Source of the DNA: Staphylococcus petrasii
GTDB lineage: Bacteria; Bacillota; Bacilli; Staphylococcales; Staphylococcaceae
Assembly: GCF_002902565.1 (NCBI RefSeq)
Contig: NZ_PPRC01000010.1
Span: forward strand, 1 to 64,000
Direction of reading: 5' to 3'
Length of the DNA stretch: 64,000 nucleotides
In this document: in pieces, positions 28,413 to 36,569 of the stretch
Layout of the letters: the number at the start of each line of letters is the position of its first letter
Position numbering within the stretch: position 1 is the stretch's first letter
Notes under the pieces: generated by a model
What the model was told of the DNA's origin: nothing
Database searches by the model: none
What the model saw: only the letters and a program-made list of their open reading frames with translations
Program-made: the position numbers and the translations under genes

Positions 28413-28838
28413 ATGAATATAGACCAAATCAATCTTCAATTTAACAAGACAGTGACGAACTATGATTCTGTTTTAATTGTTTTAACCTATCAAGGACATC
28501 TTGTTTTTGTTAAAAATAAAAAAAGAGCACGGGAATTGACTGGAGGAAAGGTTGATAATAATGAAACTATGAACGAGACTGCTATCAGAGAAGCTTATGA
28601 AGAATCTGGTGCTATTATCAATGAGAGTGATATTGAATATATAGGATACTATGTACTTCCTAACGGTCATACTACTACAATTGTGAAAGCTGAAGTAAGT
28701 TATTTTAAAGATATTCCTAAAGAATCAGAAACTACTGAAAGAATACTTACGAAAGAATCATTAGATAAAAATTTATTATCGTTTCAAGATGGGTTATATG
28801 ATGAAATATTTAAATATTTAGAGGCGCGTCATGAATAA
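28413..28838 (+). CDS. NUDIX hydrolase
   Basis: A 141-residue NUDIX pyrophosphohydrolase, YtkD/MutT-like in size. The Nudix box is complete, GKVDNNE-x7-REAYEESGA, at about residues 47-69, so it should bind Mg and hydrolyse a nucleoside diphosphate derivative; the substrate is unknown. AAAGGAGG lies 10 bases before the ATG. Its last eight bases overlap the EamA transporter gene, indicating co-translation. Confidence 0.9.
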   Translation: MNIDQINLQFNKTVTNYDSVLIVLTYQGHLVFVKNKKRARELTGGKVDNNETMNETAIREAYEESGAIINESDIEYIGYYVLPNGHTTTIVKAEVSYFKDIPKESETTERILTKESLDKNLLSFQDGLYDEIFKYLEARHE

Positions 28839-29700
28839 TGCTAAAAAAGGTTATTTATTTAATATCGTTTCCGTAGCTATCATGTCTTTGACGCCCATAT
28901 TAAATAAAGTTTCACTCAATGATTTGTCGCCCATTCAAGCGAGTTTTTTAAATGCTTTATTTTCAACTTTAATATTATTAATAACTGTATTACTGGCTAA
29001 AAGTAAAATTAATATACATCACAATAAGTTTATTTGGCTATTAGGTATTACTAATACAATAGGCATTTTACTACAATATATAAGTTTAAGTTTATTAGAT
29101 CCAGTTAGCGTAGGATTATTAGGAAGATTTTATATTATATTTGCGTTACTTCTTTCAGTGCTTTTTCTAAATGAAACATTATCCAAGCATGATGCACTTC
29201 CTATTGCATTTGCTATCATAGGTTCATTTTTGATTACTCATTTTTCAGGTGATTTCAACAGTATATTAGGCGTGATTGCCGCTCTATCTTATACATTCTT
29301 TTTTGCGCTAACGAATATGTTAGCTAAAAAGACCGTCAAAGACATTGATTCTAAAACCATTCTGCTATACAATCAGGCAACTTCTACTTTGTTGCTAGGT
29401 ATCATATTAATTGTGACTAATCATTTACATACCATACATATAGGTATAGGTTTATTCTCTATTTTACTTTCTGCTTTGTGCAGTGGCGTAATAGGACTCT
29501 TATTATTTTATGAAGGCCTGAAATACATTTCGTTTCGCGAAGCAAATATTATAAGAACCCTCAATCCTATATTTGTGTTTATATTTTCTTTTCCGTTTTT
29601 CCCTTTACCATTAACACCTAAATTTATAACCGGCGCAATATTGATCATTATTTCTATAGTCTATATGAATCTATATAAAGGTCAAAAAACGTCTTCCTGA
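28831..29700 (+). CDS. EamA/DMT-family transporter
   Basis: Membrane protein of 289 residues with two EamA repeats of five helices each (RhaT/YdcZ/PecM type drug/metabolite exporter). The first repeat begins with MSLTPILNKVSLNDLSP, the second with YTFFFALTNMLAKKT; a short basic tail follows the last helix. It overlaps the NUDIX gene by eight bases and ends at a terminator. Substrate unknown. Confidence 0.88.
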   Translation: MNNAKKGYLFNIVSVAIMSLTPILNKVSLNDLSPIQASFLNALFSTLILLITVLLAKSKINIHHNKFIWLLGITNTIGILLQYISLSLLDPVSVGLLGRFYIIFALLLSVLFLNETLSKHDALPIAFAIIGSFLITHFSGDFNSILGVIAALSYTFFFALTNMLAKKTVKDIDSKTILLYNQATSTLLLGIILIVTNHLHTIHIGIGLFSILLSALCSGVIGLLLFYEGLKYISFREANIIRTLNPIFVFIFSFPFFPLPLTPKFITGAILIIISIVYMNLYKGQKTSS

Positions 29701-29719
29701 TAACTTCTTTATATTAAAA

Positions 29720-29761
29720 ATGCACCTCAAAATTAGATCGTATTCTAACTTTGAGGTGCAT
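29720..29761. terminator. Bidirectional terminator
   Basis: Arms ATGCACCTCAAA and TTTGAGGTGCAT around 18 bases, between the convergent EamA and VOC genes; T-rich on the minus side. Confidence 0.85.
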
Positions 29762-29793
29762 ATTAATTGGTGTAATTTATAAAATTTATTTAA

Positions 29794-30171
29794 CTAGCAA
29801 ACCAAGAAATTATATTTATGTCCATCTGGATCTGCAAAAGTTGCACCATAATATCCTTGATAGACACCAGGTTCCTCTATCACTTTGCCACCTGACTCTA
29901 CAACTTTTTCGACTAAGTCATCTACTTCGTCATTTGTTTTGACTCCTAATGAAATGATTACTTCATTAGGTTGAGAAGATACTGTGGCATGCGTAACTTT
30001 CTCAAAATGGTTATTCTCAATTAAGATAATGATTGTTTGACCTATTTGAATTCCTAACATTTTATCTAACATATCTGGATTTTTATTTATTTCAAATCCT
30101 AAATTTTTATAAAATTGTTCACTACGTGCCAAATCTTCTACGTGCAAATTAAACCACATTGATTGAATCAT
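29794..30171 (-). CDS. VOC/glyoxalase-family protein
   Basis: A 125-residue vicinal oxygen chelate protein. The N-terminal module has WFNLHVEDLARSEQFYKNLGF and the C-terminal module FADPDGHKYNFLV, the PF00903-type ends. Start at the ATG at 30171 gives better spacing from GAGGT than the ATG two codons upstream. It is the third gene of a minus-strand unit with DUF2316 and NmrA genes, under the TetR-type operator at 31407-31426; a role in handling an electrophile or aromatic ligand is inference. Confidence 0.85.
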   Translation of the reverse strand: MIQSMWFNLHVEDLARSEQFYKNLGFEINKNPDMLDKMLGIQIGQTIIILIENNHFEKVTHATVSSQPNEVIISLGVKTNDEVDDLVEKVVESGGKVIEEPGVYQGYYGATFADPDGHKYNFLVC

Positions 30172-30196
30172 GTGCATTACCTCATTTTCAAAAAGA

Positions 30197-31015
30197 TTAG
30201 AAACCTACTTTATTAATCCATTGTTCTAACGTTAAGCGATTAGGATTGATGTCATCCATTTGATTGAAATTAACGACATAACCTTTCTCTTCAAGCCAGC
30301 CACGTTCAGCAGTGCCACTTGAGAATGAACCTCTAATTTCAGTAGGTTTACCTGTAGCTGTGGCAAATGTTTTTACTACTTCATTTAATGTAAGTTCATC
30401 TGAAGCGATTTCGATAGCTTGATGATTAAAACGTTCAGTATTTGCAAAAATGTTAGTAGCAATTCTAGCAATATCGATAGATGAAATCATCGCAAATTTC
30501 ACATCTCGATTAATAAATTCTGGGATATAAATTTCACCATCTTCAACTTTTGTAATTCTTAAGAAATTATCCATAAAGAACGATGGTTTAATGATTGTAT
30601 AATTTAATGAGCTTGCTTTAAGTTCATTCTCAATTTCAGCAAGTGCTTCAAAGTGAGGACCTGTACGATCACGGTTCACGCCACCTGCTGTACTGTAAAC
30701 CATATATTCTACACCTTGTTGTTCTGCTGTATGAATAATCATTTTACCTTGGTGTAATTCCTCTTCTACATTATCAACAATGATAGGTTGAACACTGTAA
30801 ACACCGTATTGACCTTCCATTGCTTGTGTTAGACTCTCTTCATTACTTAAGTCGCCTTCGAAGACTTCTAATTTTTCATTATCAATAGATGTTAATTTGT
30901 CATTATTTTTATTACGTGTAAAGGCACGTACTTTCCAACCATCTTCTAATAATTGTTTAACTACTGCATTACCTTGTTTACCTGTAGCCCCAATAACTAA
31001 AATACTTTTATCCAT
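30197..31015 (-). CDS. NmrA-family NAD(P)-binding protein
   Basis: Atypical SDR of 272 residues with the NmrA/HSCARG nucleotide motif GATGKQGNAVVKQLL at residues 8-22 and FTRNKNNDK following beta-2, which suggests NADP(H) binding. The Tyr-x3-Lys active-site signature is not evident, as in redox-sensor members. It may reduce quinone- or nitro-type compounds or act as a redox sensor. Located 12 bases after the DUF2316 gene and before the VOC gene, in the unit facing the TetR gene. Confidence 0.85.
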   Translation of the reverse strand: MDKSILVIGATGKQGNAVVKQLLEDGWKVRAFTRNKNNDKLTSIDNEKLEVFEGDLSNEESLTQAMEGQYGVYSVQPIIVDNVEEELHQGKMIIHTAEQQGVEYMVYSTAGGVNRDRTGPHFEALAEIENELKASSLNYTIIKPSFFMDNFLRITKVEDGEIYIPEFINRDVKFAMISSIDIARIATNIFANTERFNHQAIEIASDELTLNEVVKTFATATGKPTEIRGSFSSGTAERGWLEEKGYVVNFNQMDDINPNRLTLEQWINKVGF

Positions 31016-31027
31016 TACTTATCTCTC

Positions 31028-31327
31028 CTATTGTAAAAACCAATAATCTTCTTTTTCGCCTTTTAAGTACGTATATTCTTTAGGTGTATCACCATTCATT
31101 TTTATATCGTTATTAATTAAGTCACGGATGTCCCAAACTAAATGAATAAATTTTTGTAATTTATTTCCAAAGAAGCCATTCGGCGCATCCATGTTCAATA
31201 CCTTTTCCACATCTTCCACAGAAATATTCATCTCTTCAGCAATATTTTCTAAACTTAATGTTGATTCATGAAAATGAGCTTTAAGTTCTTCACTTGTCAC
31301 ACGTCTTTGTTCTTTATTTAATGACAT
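31028..31327 (-). CDS. DUF2316 protein
   Basis: A 99-residue protein from the ATG at 31327 (GAGTGG six bases upstream). The N-terminal half contains a predicted helix-turn-helix-like stretch, SLENIAEEMNISVEDVEKVLN, and the remainder is helical with a KLQKFIHLVWDIRDLIN segment. This is the DUF2316 family, function unknown, often beside TetR-controlled oxidoreductase genes. First gene of the divergent minus-strand unit. Confidence 0.8.
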   Translation of the reverse strand: MSLNKEQRRVTSEELKAHFHESTLSLENIAEEMNISVEDVEKVLNMDAPNGFFGNKLQKFIHLVWDIRDLINNDIKMNGDTPKEYTYLKGEKEDYWFLQ

Positions 31328-31401
31328 CTTCATCCACTCTTTTCTAAAAATTTTTTCAATGTCCAAAACTTAAATATTTGAAATATAAATTAACACGTTT
31401 T

Positions 31402-31431
31402 ATAATAAACGGAGCGTTATCCGTTTGTCAA
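31402..31431 (-). promoter_or_regulatory. TetR-controlled promoter and operator
   Basis: TTGACA (31426-31431), 18-base spacer, TATTAT (31402-31407) on the minus strand. The spacer is filled by AAACGGA-GCGTTA-TCCGTTT (31407-31426), a perfect 7-6-7 palindrome, ideal for a TetR dimer. It lies between the DUF2316 unit and the divergent TetR gene. Confidence 0.85.
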
Positions 31432-31458
31432 TAATATGAATTTTAAAGAGGTGATATG

Positions 31459-32016
31459 ATGCGCAAAGATGCATTAAAAAATAGGCAACGTATTGAAGAT
31501 AAAGCGATTGAATTGTTTCGTGATGAAGGTGTAGATAATGTAAGTATGAATCGATTGTCTAAAGAACTAAATATTGGTATGGGCACCCTTTATCGTCATT
31601 TCAAAGATAAAGGAGATTTATGTTACCACATTATTGAACACGACTTCGACGAGATCATGAACCAAATGCTTGAAGTCAAACAACGCTATGCTTCTAAAAG
31701 AGATATTATGAGCCGTTCACTCGACATATTTTTGCAATTTAAAACGGATAATAGTAATTTACTTACTTGTATTGAAGGCAACGATAATGCTGAATTATTT
31801 AGAGCAAGTAACTTTTTCAAGAATTTAAATCAATATTATTATGACTTATTTAATGATTACGATAACGAGGCATGGGCTATATTCAAAACAGACATGCTTT
31901 TAAAATCTTTAACAACGGCAACATTTGAATTTCAAAAAAATGTAAGGCAATTATCAAATGAAACATTTCGTGATAATTTAATTCGACTATATTTACCTAA
32001 TGAGGTGACAGAATAA
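31459..32016 (+). CDS. TetR-family regulator of the catabolic cluster
   Basis: A 185-residue TetR repressor; the HTH region has RQRIEDKAIELFRDEGVD followed by the recognition segment GMGTLYRHFKDKGDL. I start at the second of two adjacent ATGs, five bases from AGAGGTG. Its stop overlaps the start of the SDR gene (TAATG), so regulator and enzymes are one operon. The perfect palindrome in the divergent promoter is the likely operator, giving induction of both arms by a pathway ligand. Confidence 0.9.
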   Translation: MRKDALKNRQRIEDKAIELFRDEGVDNVSMNRLSKELNIGMGTLYRHFKDKGDLCYHIIEHDFDEIMNQMLEVKQRYASKRDIMSRSLDIFLQFKTDNSNLLTCIEGNDNAELFRASNFFKNLNQYYYDLFNDYDNEAWAIFKTDMLLKSLTTATFEFQKNVRQLSNETFRDNLIRLYLPNEVTE

Positions 32017-32720
32017 TGGAAAGAATCACGTTAATTACTGGCGGAAATAAAGGTTTAGGCTTTGAAACTGCGAAAGAATTAAAAGAACAGGGCCATAGAG
32101 TTTATATTGGCTCTCGTGATGAAGCACGCGGTCAAAAAGCAGCTGAAGAACTTGGCGTTGATTATGTGCAACTAGATGTTACGGATGATGCTTCAGTTCA
32201 AAATGCTTATAAAACAATCGAAGATAAAGAAGGACGTTTAGACGTATTAGTGAATAATGCAGGAATCTCTGGTGGTTTCGCTAAACCTGCAGATTTGACT
32301 GTTGAAGACGTAGAGAAAGTTTATAACACAAACGTCTTTGGAATTGTAAGAATGATGCATACATTTGTTCCACTTCTTGAAAAGTCAGAACAACCAGTTG
32401 TAGTAAATGTAAGTAGTGGTTTAGGTTCATTTGGTATGGTAACTAATCCAGATACGCAAGAATCTAAAGTGAATTCACTCGCTTACTGTTCATCTAAATC
32501 GGCAGTCACAATGTTAACATTGCAATACTCTAAAGGCTTACCACACATTCAAATCAATGCTGCAGACCCAGGTTCAACGAACACAGATTTAGTTGGTGAT
32601 TTCAGTAATAACTCTAAACCAGCATCTGAAGGTGTTATCCCAATTGTGAAACTTGCAACGATTGATAAAGATGGTCCAACTGGTACATTCATCGATGGTA
32701 ATGGCACAATGCCTTGGTAA
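32016..32720 (+). CDS. Short-chain dehydrogenase
   Basis: Classical SDR of 234 residues: cofactor motif TGGNKGLGFETAKEL at residues 8-22, GSRDEARG for NADP preference, NNAG in LVNNAGISGG, Ser in NVSSGLGSFG and Tyr-Lys in AYCSSKSAV. It likely reduces or oxidises a keto/hydroxy group of the cluster's substrate. It is translationally coupled to the TetR gene through TAATG and followed 42 bases later by the decarboxylase gene. Confidence 0.92.
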   Translation: MERITLITGGNKGLGFETAKELKEQGHRVYIGSRDEARGQKAAEELGVDYVQLDVTDDASVQNAYKTIEDKEGRLDVLVNNAGISGGFAKPADLTVEDVEKVYNTNVFGIVRMMHTFVPLLEKSEQPVVVNVSSGLGSFGMVTNPDTQESKVNSLAYCSSKSAVTMLTLQYSKGLPHIQINAADPGSTNTDLVGDFSNNSKPASEGVIPIVKLATIDKDGPTGTFIDGNGTMPW

Positions 32721-32762
32721 TTTAACCTTAATGAACAATTAATATTTAGGAGGCCTTTTCAA

Positions 32763-33767
32763 ATGAAAAGTATTAACTTTGAAGAACACTATGTTGTAGA
32801 TGAAATTCAAAAAGAAACAATGAAATATATGTCATCTGATCCTAAAGGCGTACCTATGAAAACAATGCTAGATGGCTTAGAACAAAAATCAGGTTTCACG
32901 GATGCAGATGAAATTACTCATCATGAGAAACGTATTAAATTTATGGATGAGCATGATGTTGAAATGCAAGTATTATCTTACGGTAACGGTGCCCCTTCTA
33001 ACTTAGAAGGCGAACGCGCTATCGAATTATGTAAGAAAGCAAATGATACTTTAGCAGAATATGTAAAAGAACATCCAGACCGTTTCGTAGGTTTCGCTAC
33101 ATTACCTATTAATGAACCTGAAGCAACTGTTAAAGAATTCAAACGTTGTATTAACGAATTAAACTTCAAAGGCGCATTAATTATGGGCCATCCTAAAAGC
33201 GGTTTCTTAGACCAAGATGAATATGATGATTTATTCGCAGCAGCCGAAGAACTTAATGCACCTATTTATTTACACCCATCTCCAGTACAAAGTGATGTTT
33301 ACCAAGCATATTATAAAGGTAATTATCCAGATGTAACTGCTGCAACATTCGCTTGCTTCGGTTACGGTTGGCATGTTGATGTAGGTATCCACGCTATCCA
33401 TTTAGTTCTGTCTGGTGTATTTGATCGTCATCCAAACTTAAATGTCATTATTGGACATTGGGGTGAATTCGTACCATTCTTCTTAGAACGTATGGACAGT
33501 ATTTTATTTGCAGATCACCTAGAACATCCAATTAGTTATTATTTCAAAAATAACTTCTACATTACACCAAGTGGTATGTTAACTAAACCACAATTCGACT
33601 TAGTAAAAGCAGAAGTTGGTGTAGACAGAATTCTTTACTCAGCAGACTATCCTTACGTGGAACCTGAAGAATTAGGCACATTCCTAAGCGAATTAGGCCT
33701 AACTGAAGAAGAACAAGAAAAAATCAGCTACAAAAACGGCGCAAAACTATTAGGCCTAGATAAATAA
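32763..33767 (+). CDS. Amidohydrolase-2 family decarboxylase, gamma-resorcylate type
   Basis: Metal-dependent TIM-barrel protein of 334 residues in the ACMSD/amidohydrolase_2 family. The N-terminal metal motif is Glu-x-His (NFEEHYVV, Glu7 and His9) rather than His-x-His, as in gamma-resorcylate and related hydroxybenzoate decarboxylases. Later ligands are visible in APIYLHPSP, VIIGHWGEF and the Asp of LYSADYPYVEPEE. Likely reaction is non-oxidative decarboxylation of an aromatic carboxylate; the true substrate is unknown. AGGAGG site present. The frame is intact; the downstream gap contains a large palindromic element. Confidence 0.85.
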   Translation: MKSINFEEHYVVDEIQKETMKYMSSDPKGVPMKTMLDGLEQKSGFTDADEITHHEKRIKFMDEHDVEMQVLSYGNGAPSNLEGERAIELCKKANDTLAEYVKEHPDRFVGFATLPINEPEATVKEFKRCINELNFKGALIMGHPKSGFLDQDEYDDLFAAAEELNAPIYLHPSPVQSDVYQAYYKGNYPDVTAATFACFGYGWHVDVGIHAIHLVLSGVFDRHPNLNVIIGHWGEFVPFFLERMDSILFADHLEHPISYYFKNNFYITPSGMLTKPQFDLVKAEVGVDRILYSADYPYVEPEELGTFLSELGLTEEEQEKISYKNGAKLLGLDK

Positions 33768-33774
33768 AAAAGTA

Positions 33775-33999
33775 TAGTTGAGTGACGCCTGAGGGAACAG
33801 TGATTTGATGAACTTAAGTGCTTATCCACTTAAGTAAGTAGTTCTAAAATGGATAATGGAACGTAGTTGAGCGACGCCTGAGGGAGCAGGATGAGTGTCG
33901 AGACCGTGGCTCGACCCAGCCCCCTAGGCAAGCGTCTCAACTTAAGTGCAATGACAATCCATTTCAGAACTACTTTTCCCACAGGAACGCGAGCAACTA
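33775..33999. repeat. Nested palindromic intergenic element A
   Basis: A 225-base block with three nested inverted repeats: outer TAGTTG...CAACTA with partly matching flanks; middle AGTAGTTCTAAAATGGA (33837-33853) against TCCATTTCAGAACTACT (33958-33974); inner hairpin 33866-33941 starting GTTGAGCGACGCC. The phrase TGACGCCTGAGGGA/CGACGCCTGAGGGA occurs twice in direct orientation. A separate hairpin CTTAAGTG/CACTTAAG lies between. It is GC-richer than the surroundings and has no ORF. Confidence 0.75.
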
Positions 34000-34061
34000 A
34001 AGTGAGTGACTCTCTATCTTAGAAATATTTAAAAAATATATATTAATCGGAGGTTTTATAT

Positions 34062-34897
34062 ATGGAAACTTTAGAATTAAAAGGTGCTAAATTACGTTAT
34101 CACAAAGTAGGCAATGGCCCGTATTAATCTGCATCCCTGGTGCTAATGGCACAGGCGACATCTACATGCCACTTGCACAACAATTAAAAGACAAATTCAC
34201 AGTCGTAGCTGTAGACCGTCGTGGCTATGGCCAAAGCGAATTAACAGAACCCCTACCAGACGAAGTATCAAACCCAGACAGTCGCTACCGTGTTAAACGC
34301 GACGCTCAGGACATCGCAGAATTAGCAAAACACTTAAGCGACGAACCTGTATATGTATTAGGGTCAAGTTCAGGTGCTATCGTAGCAATGCACGTATTAA
34401 AGGAACACTCTGACATTGTTAAACGTATCGCATTCCACGAACCACCAATCAACACATTCTTACCAAACGCTAAATATTGGCAAGATAAAAACGCTGAAAT
34501 CATCGATATTGCTGTTAACGAAGGTATGCCACAAGCAATGAAATTATTCGGCGAAACACTAAACACTAGTCAACTTGACCGACAATATATGTCTAAACCA
34601 GCGCAAGCTGAAGACGACGCTGAAAGTAAAAAACGCTTTGAAGAAATGTTAGGTTGGTTCAAATATGAAATCCGCCAATATACTGAATCAGATATTTCTA
34701 TCGAAGACTTAAACAAACATAAAGACATCATTACTTTATTAAATGGTACCGCTTCTAGAGATTCATTCCCTCAAGAAGTTAACTTCTACATTTCTGAACA
34801 AACTGGCATCAAAATTATTGATATCCCTGGCGGCCACCTTGGTTATGTTCAAGAGCCAGAAGGTTTCGCAAATGTAGTACTTGAAATGTGGGGTTAA
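34062..34897 (+). pseudogene. Alpha/beta hydrolase, frameshifted near the N-terminus
   Basis: The gene starts at an ATG behind CGGAGG (34048-34053) and encodes [20 protein letters not shown], then meets TAA at 34125. In the next frame the expected continuation [20 protein letters not shown] follows at once, so one base is missing near 34117-34122 (GGCCCGTATT). The downstream body is intact, with the nucleophile elbow GSSSGAI and the catalytic-His region [14 protein letters not shown]. Initiation at the internal ATG 34166 would lose the oxyanion-hole strand. It belongs to the TetR-linked cluster and would hydrolyse an ester, lactone or C-C bond. Real mutation or sequencing error cannot be separated here. 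Confidence 0.85.
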
Positions 34898-34921
34898 TCA
34901 ATATAAAGGAGTGTTCGGACT

Positions 34922-35548
34922 GTGCTTTTCACAAGAAATAAGCCGTATACGAATGAAACGTTATTAGCGAAAGAAGACATTCTAGAACTGATTCAATTTG
35001 AGCGTTTCTGTCGTGATAATTCACTATGGAATAGTATGGAGTCATGTTTCGCTGAAGATTCTTACGTGAATATTTCGTGGTTTAAAGGAACGGGTCATGA
35101 ATTCGTTGTTTCTTCAAAAGAGATGAATCGTTACGCGCCACACCAAATTCATAATTCACAAATTTGGATTAATGACACACGTGCGGTAGCGATTATGCAA
35201 GCTACGATTCAAACCCGTTTAACGATTCAGAATGTGGAGATGGAACTTCAATCTGATGCCAAATTAGTTTATTGCGTTGAAAAAGATGACCAAGGCGTTT
35301 GGTACATTACACGTCTTGAATGTATTTATGAAAAAGATAGCTTAACACCGGTCAAACCAACGACGATTAATTTACCGAAAAAAGATTTTGAAGGCTATCG
35401 ACAAAGTTATGCATGCTTGTCTTACGCTTTAAATGAAATTGGTTATGACGTAAACAGTGAGCTTCAAGGTATTGATCGACCAGATGAGGTCAACGCATAT
35501 TATGAAGAAATCGACAGTTGGTTAACTTTTAAAGAAAAGGAAGCGTAA
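34922..35548 (+). CDS. SnoaL/NTF2-like protein
   Basis: A 208-residue protein whose first 150 residues fit the SnoaL-like NTF2 fold: the helix LAKEDILELIQFERFCRDN is followed by FAEDSYVNISWFKGTGHEF and a set of beta strands (TRAVAIMQATIQTRLTIQ, YCVEKDDQGVWYITRLECIYE). Such proteins bind or isomerise/hydroxylate small aromatic or polyketide ligands. The C-terminal 55 residues are an extra helical extension. The start is a GTG some 12 bases after AAAGGAG, so the exact start is uncertain. It lies between the broken hydrolase and the second amidohydrolase gene, six bases before the latter. Confidence 0.75.
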   Translation: MLFTRNKPYTNETLLAKEDILELIQFERFCRDNSLWNSMESCFAEDSYVNISWFKGTGHEFVVSSKEMNRYAPHQIHNSQIWINDTRAVAIMQATIQTRLTIQNVEMELQSDAKLVYCVEKDDQGVWYITRLECIYEKDSLTPVKPTTINLPKKDFEGYRQSYACLSYALNEIGYDVNSELQGIDRPDEVNAYYEEIDSWLTFKEKEA

Positions 35549-35554
35549 ATAGAT

Positions 35555-36514
35555 ATGAAGAAAATTGATTTACACGCGCATTATATTTCTCCGGGATTCT
35601 CAAAATTCCTAGATAAATATTTCAATGGGAAAGGTGACGGTGTAGCGACGCCTGCCTTCTCTCCTGAGGGATATTTAGATTTAATGAATCGTATGGAAAT
35701 TGAATACGGGGTACTCTCTATTTCAAGCCCTCACATCAGTGCCGCCCCTGATAGTGAGATGGTTGAATTAGCGAAAGAAGTAAACGACTATGCGTCTTCT
35801 TTCACTCATAAATATCCTGAGCAATTAGGATTCTTTGCAACATTACCATTACCGTTAGTAGATGAAAGTATTGCTACTATCGATGAGGCATTGGATCAAC
35901 AAGGTGCATTAGGCTTCACTTTACCTACTAACGCACGCGGTGTCTATATCGGCGATGACCGTTTAGACAGTGTGTTAGCTAAGTTGAATGAACGTCATGC
36001 ACTCGTTGCGTTGCACCCTAATGAACCGAAGCCAAATATTGAGGCGATGAGTGAAGTCGTTCCTGCACCATTAATGGAATTCATCTTTGATACAACACGT
36101 ACCATCATTTATATGAGTCAAAACAACGTGTTCAGTAAGTATCCAAACATTAAATGGATTGTGCCTCATTGCGGTGCATTGTTACCAGTGATTGCGCAAC
36201 GTGTCGCTATGGGTAATAAAATGTTTGGTAGCGAACGTCAACCTGATGATTTAGAACAAGTGATGAAAGAGCTTTATTTCGATTTAGCTGGAAAAGTATT
36301 ACCATATCAATTGCCAAATCTCGCGCAATGCGTAGATATGGATAAAATCGTATATGGTTCAGATGCACCATACACAACAGATCAAGTTGTTACTATGTTA
36401 GCAGATGAACTTGAATCAACAGAGTTAATCTCACGTCACGAACTCGAAAAAATGTTATATGACAATGGTAAACAGTTGATTAAAACAGTCACAGATGGTG
36501 AAGATGGAGAATAA
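35555..36514 (+). CDS. Amidohydrolase-2 (ACMSD-like) family protein
   Basis: A 319-residue TIM-barrel amidohydrolase with the classic His-x-His motif (DLHAHY, His7 and His9), later metal/active-site positions in LVALHPNEP, WIVPHCGALLP and the Asp of VYGSDAPYTTD. It resembles 2-amino-3-carboxymuconate semialdehyde decarboxylase and related ring-acid decarboxylases. As the second such enzyme in the cluster, with a different N-terminal metal motif from the first, it probably acts on a different intermediate. Last gene of the forward operon; a terminator follows. Confidence 0.85.
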   Translation: MKKIDLHAHYISPGFSKFLDKYFNGKGDGVATPAFSPEGYLDLMNRMEIEYGVLSISSPHISAAPDSEMVELAKEVNDYASSFTHKYPEQLGFFATLPLPLVDESIATIDEALDQQGALGFTLPTNARGVYIGDDRLDSVLAKLNERHALVALHPNEPKPNIEAMSEVVPAPLMEFIFDTTRTIIYMSQNNVFSKYPNIKWIVPHCGALLPVIAQRVAMGNKMFGSERQPDDLEQVMKELYFDLAGKVLPYQLPNLAQCVDMDKIVYGSDAPYTTDQVVTMLADELESTELISRHELEKMLYDNGKQLIKTVTDGEDGE

Positions 36515-36518
36515 AAAT

Positions 36519-36560
36519 ATTAAGGAGGCACAGGTACATTGATACCTATGCCTCCTTAAT
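36519..36560. terminator. Bidirectional terminator
   Basis: Arms ATTAAGGAGGCA(C)AGGTA and TACCT(A)TGCCTCCTTAAT, separating the catabolic operon from the convergent fructosamine kinase gene. Confidence 0.9.
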
Positions 36561-36569
36561 TTTATGCCT

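Noticed and set aside
33775..33999. STAR-type repeats or a CRISPR array
   Set aside because: No TGTTGNGGCCC-type STAR unit and no regularly spaced repeats; the block is a nested palindrome.
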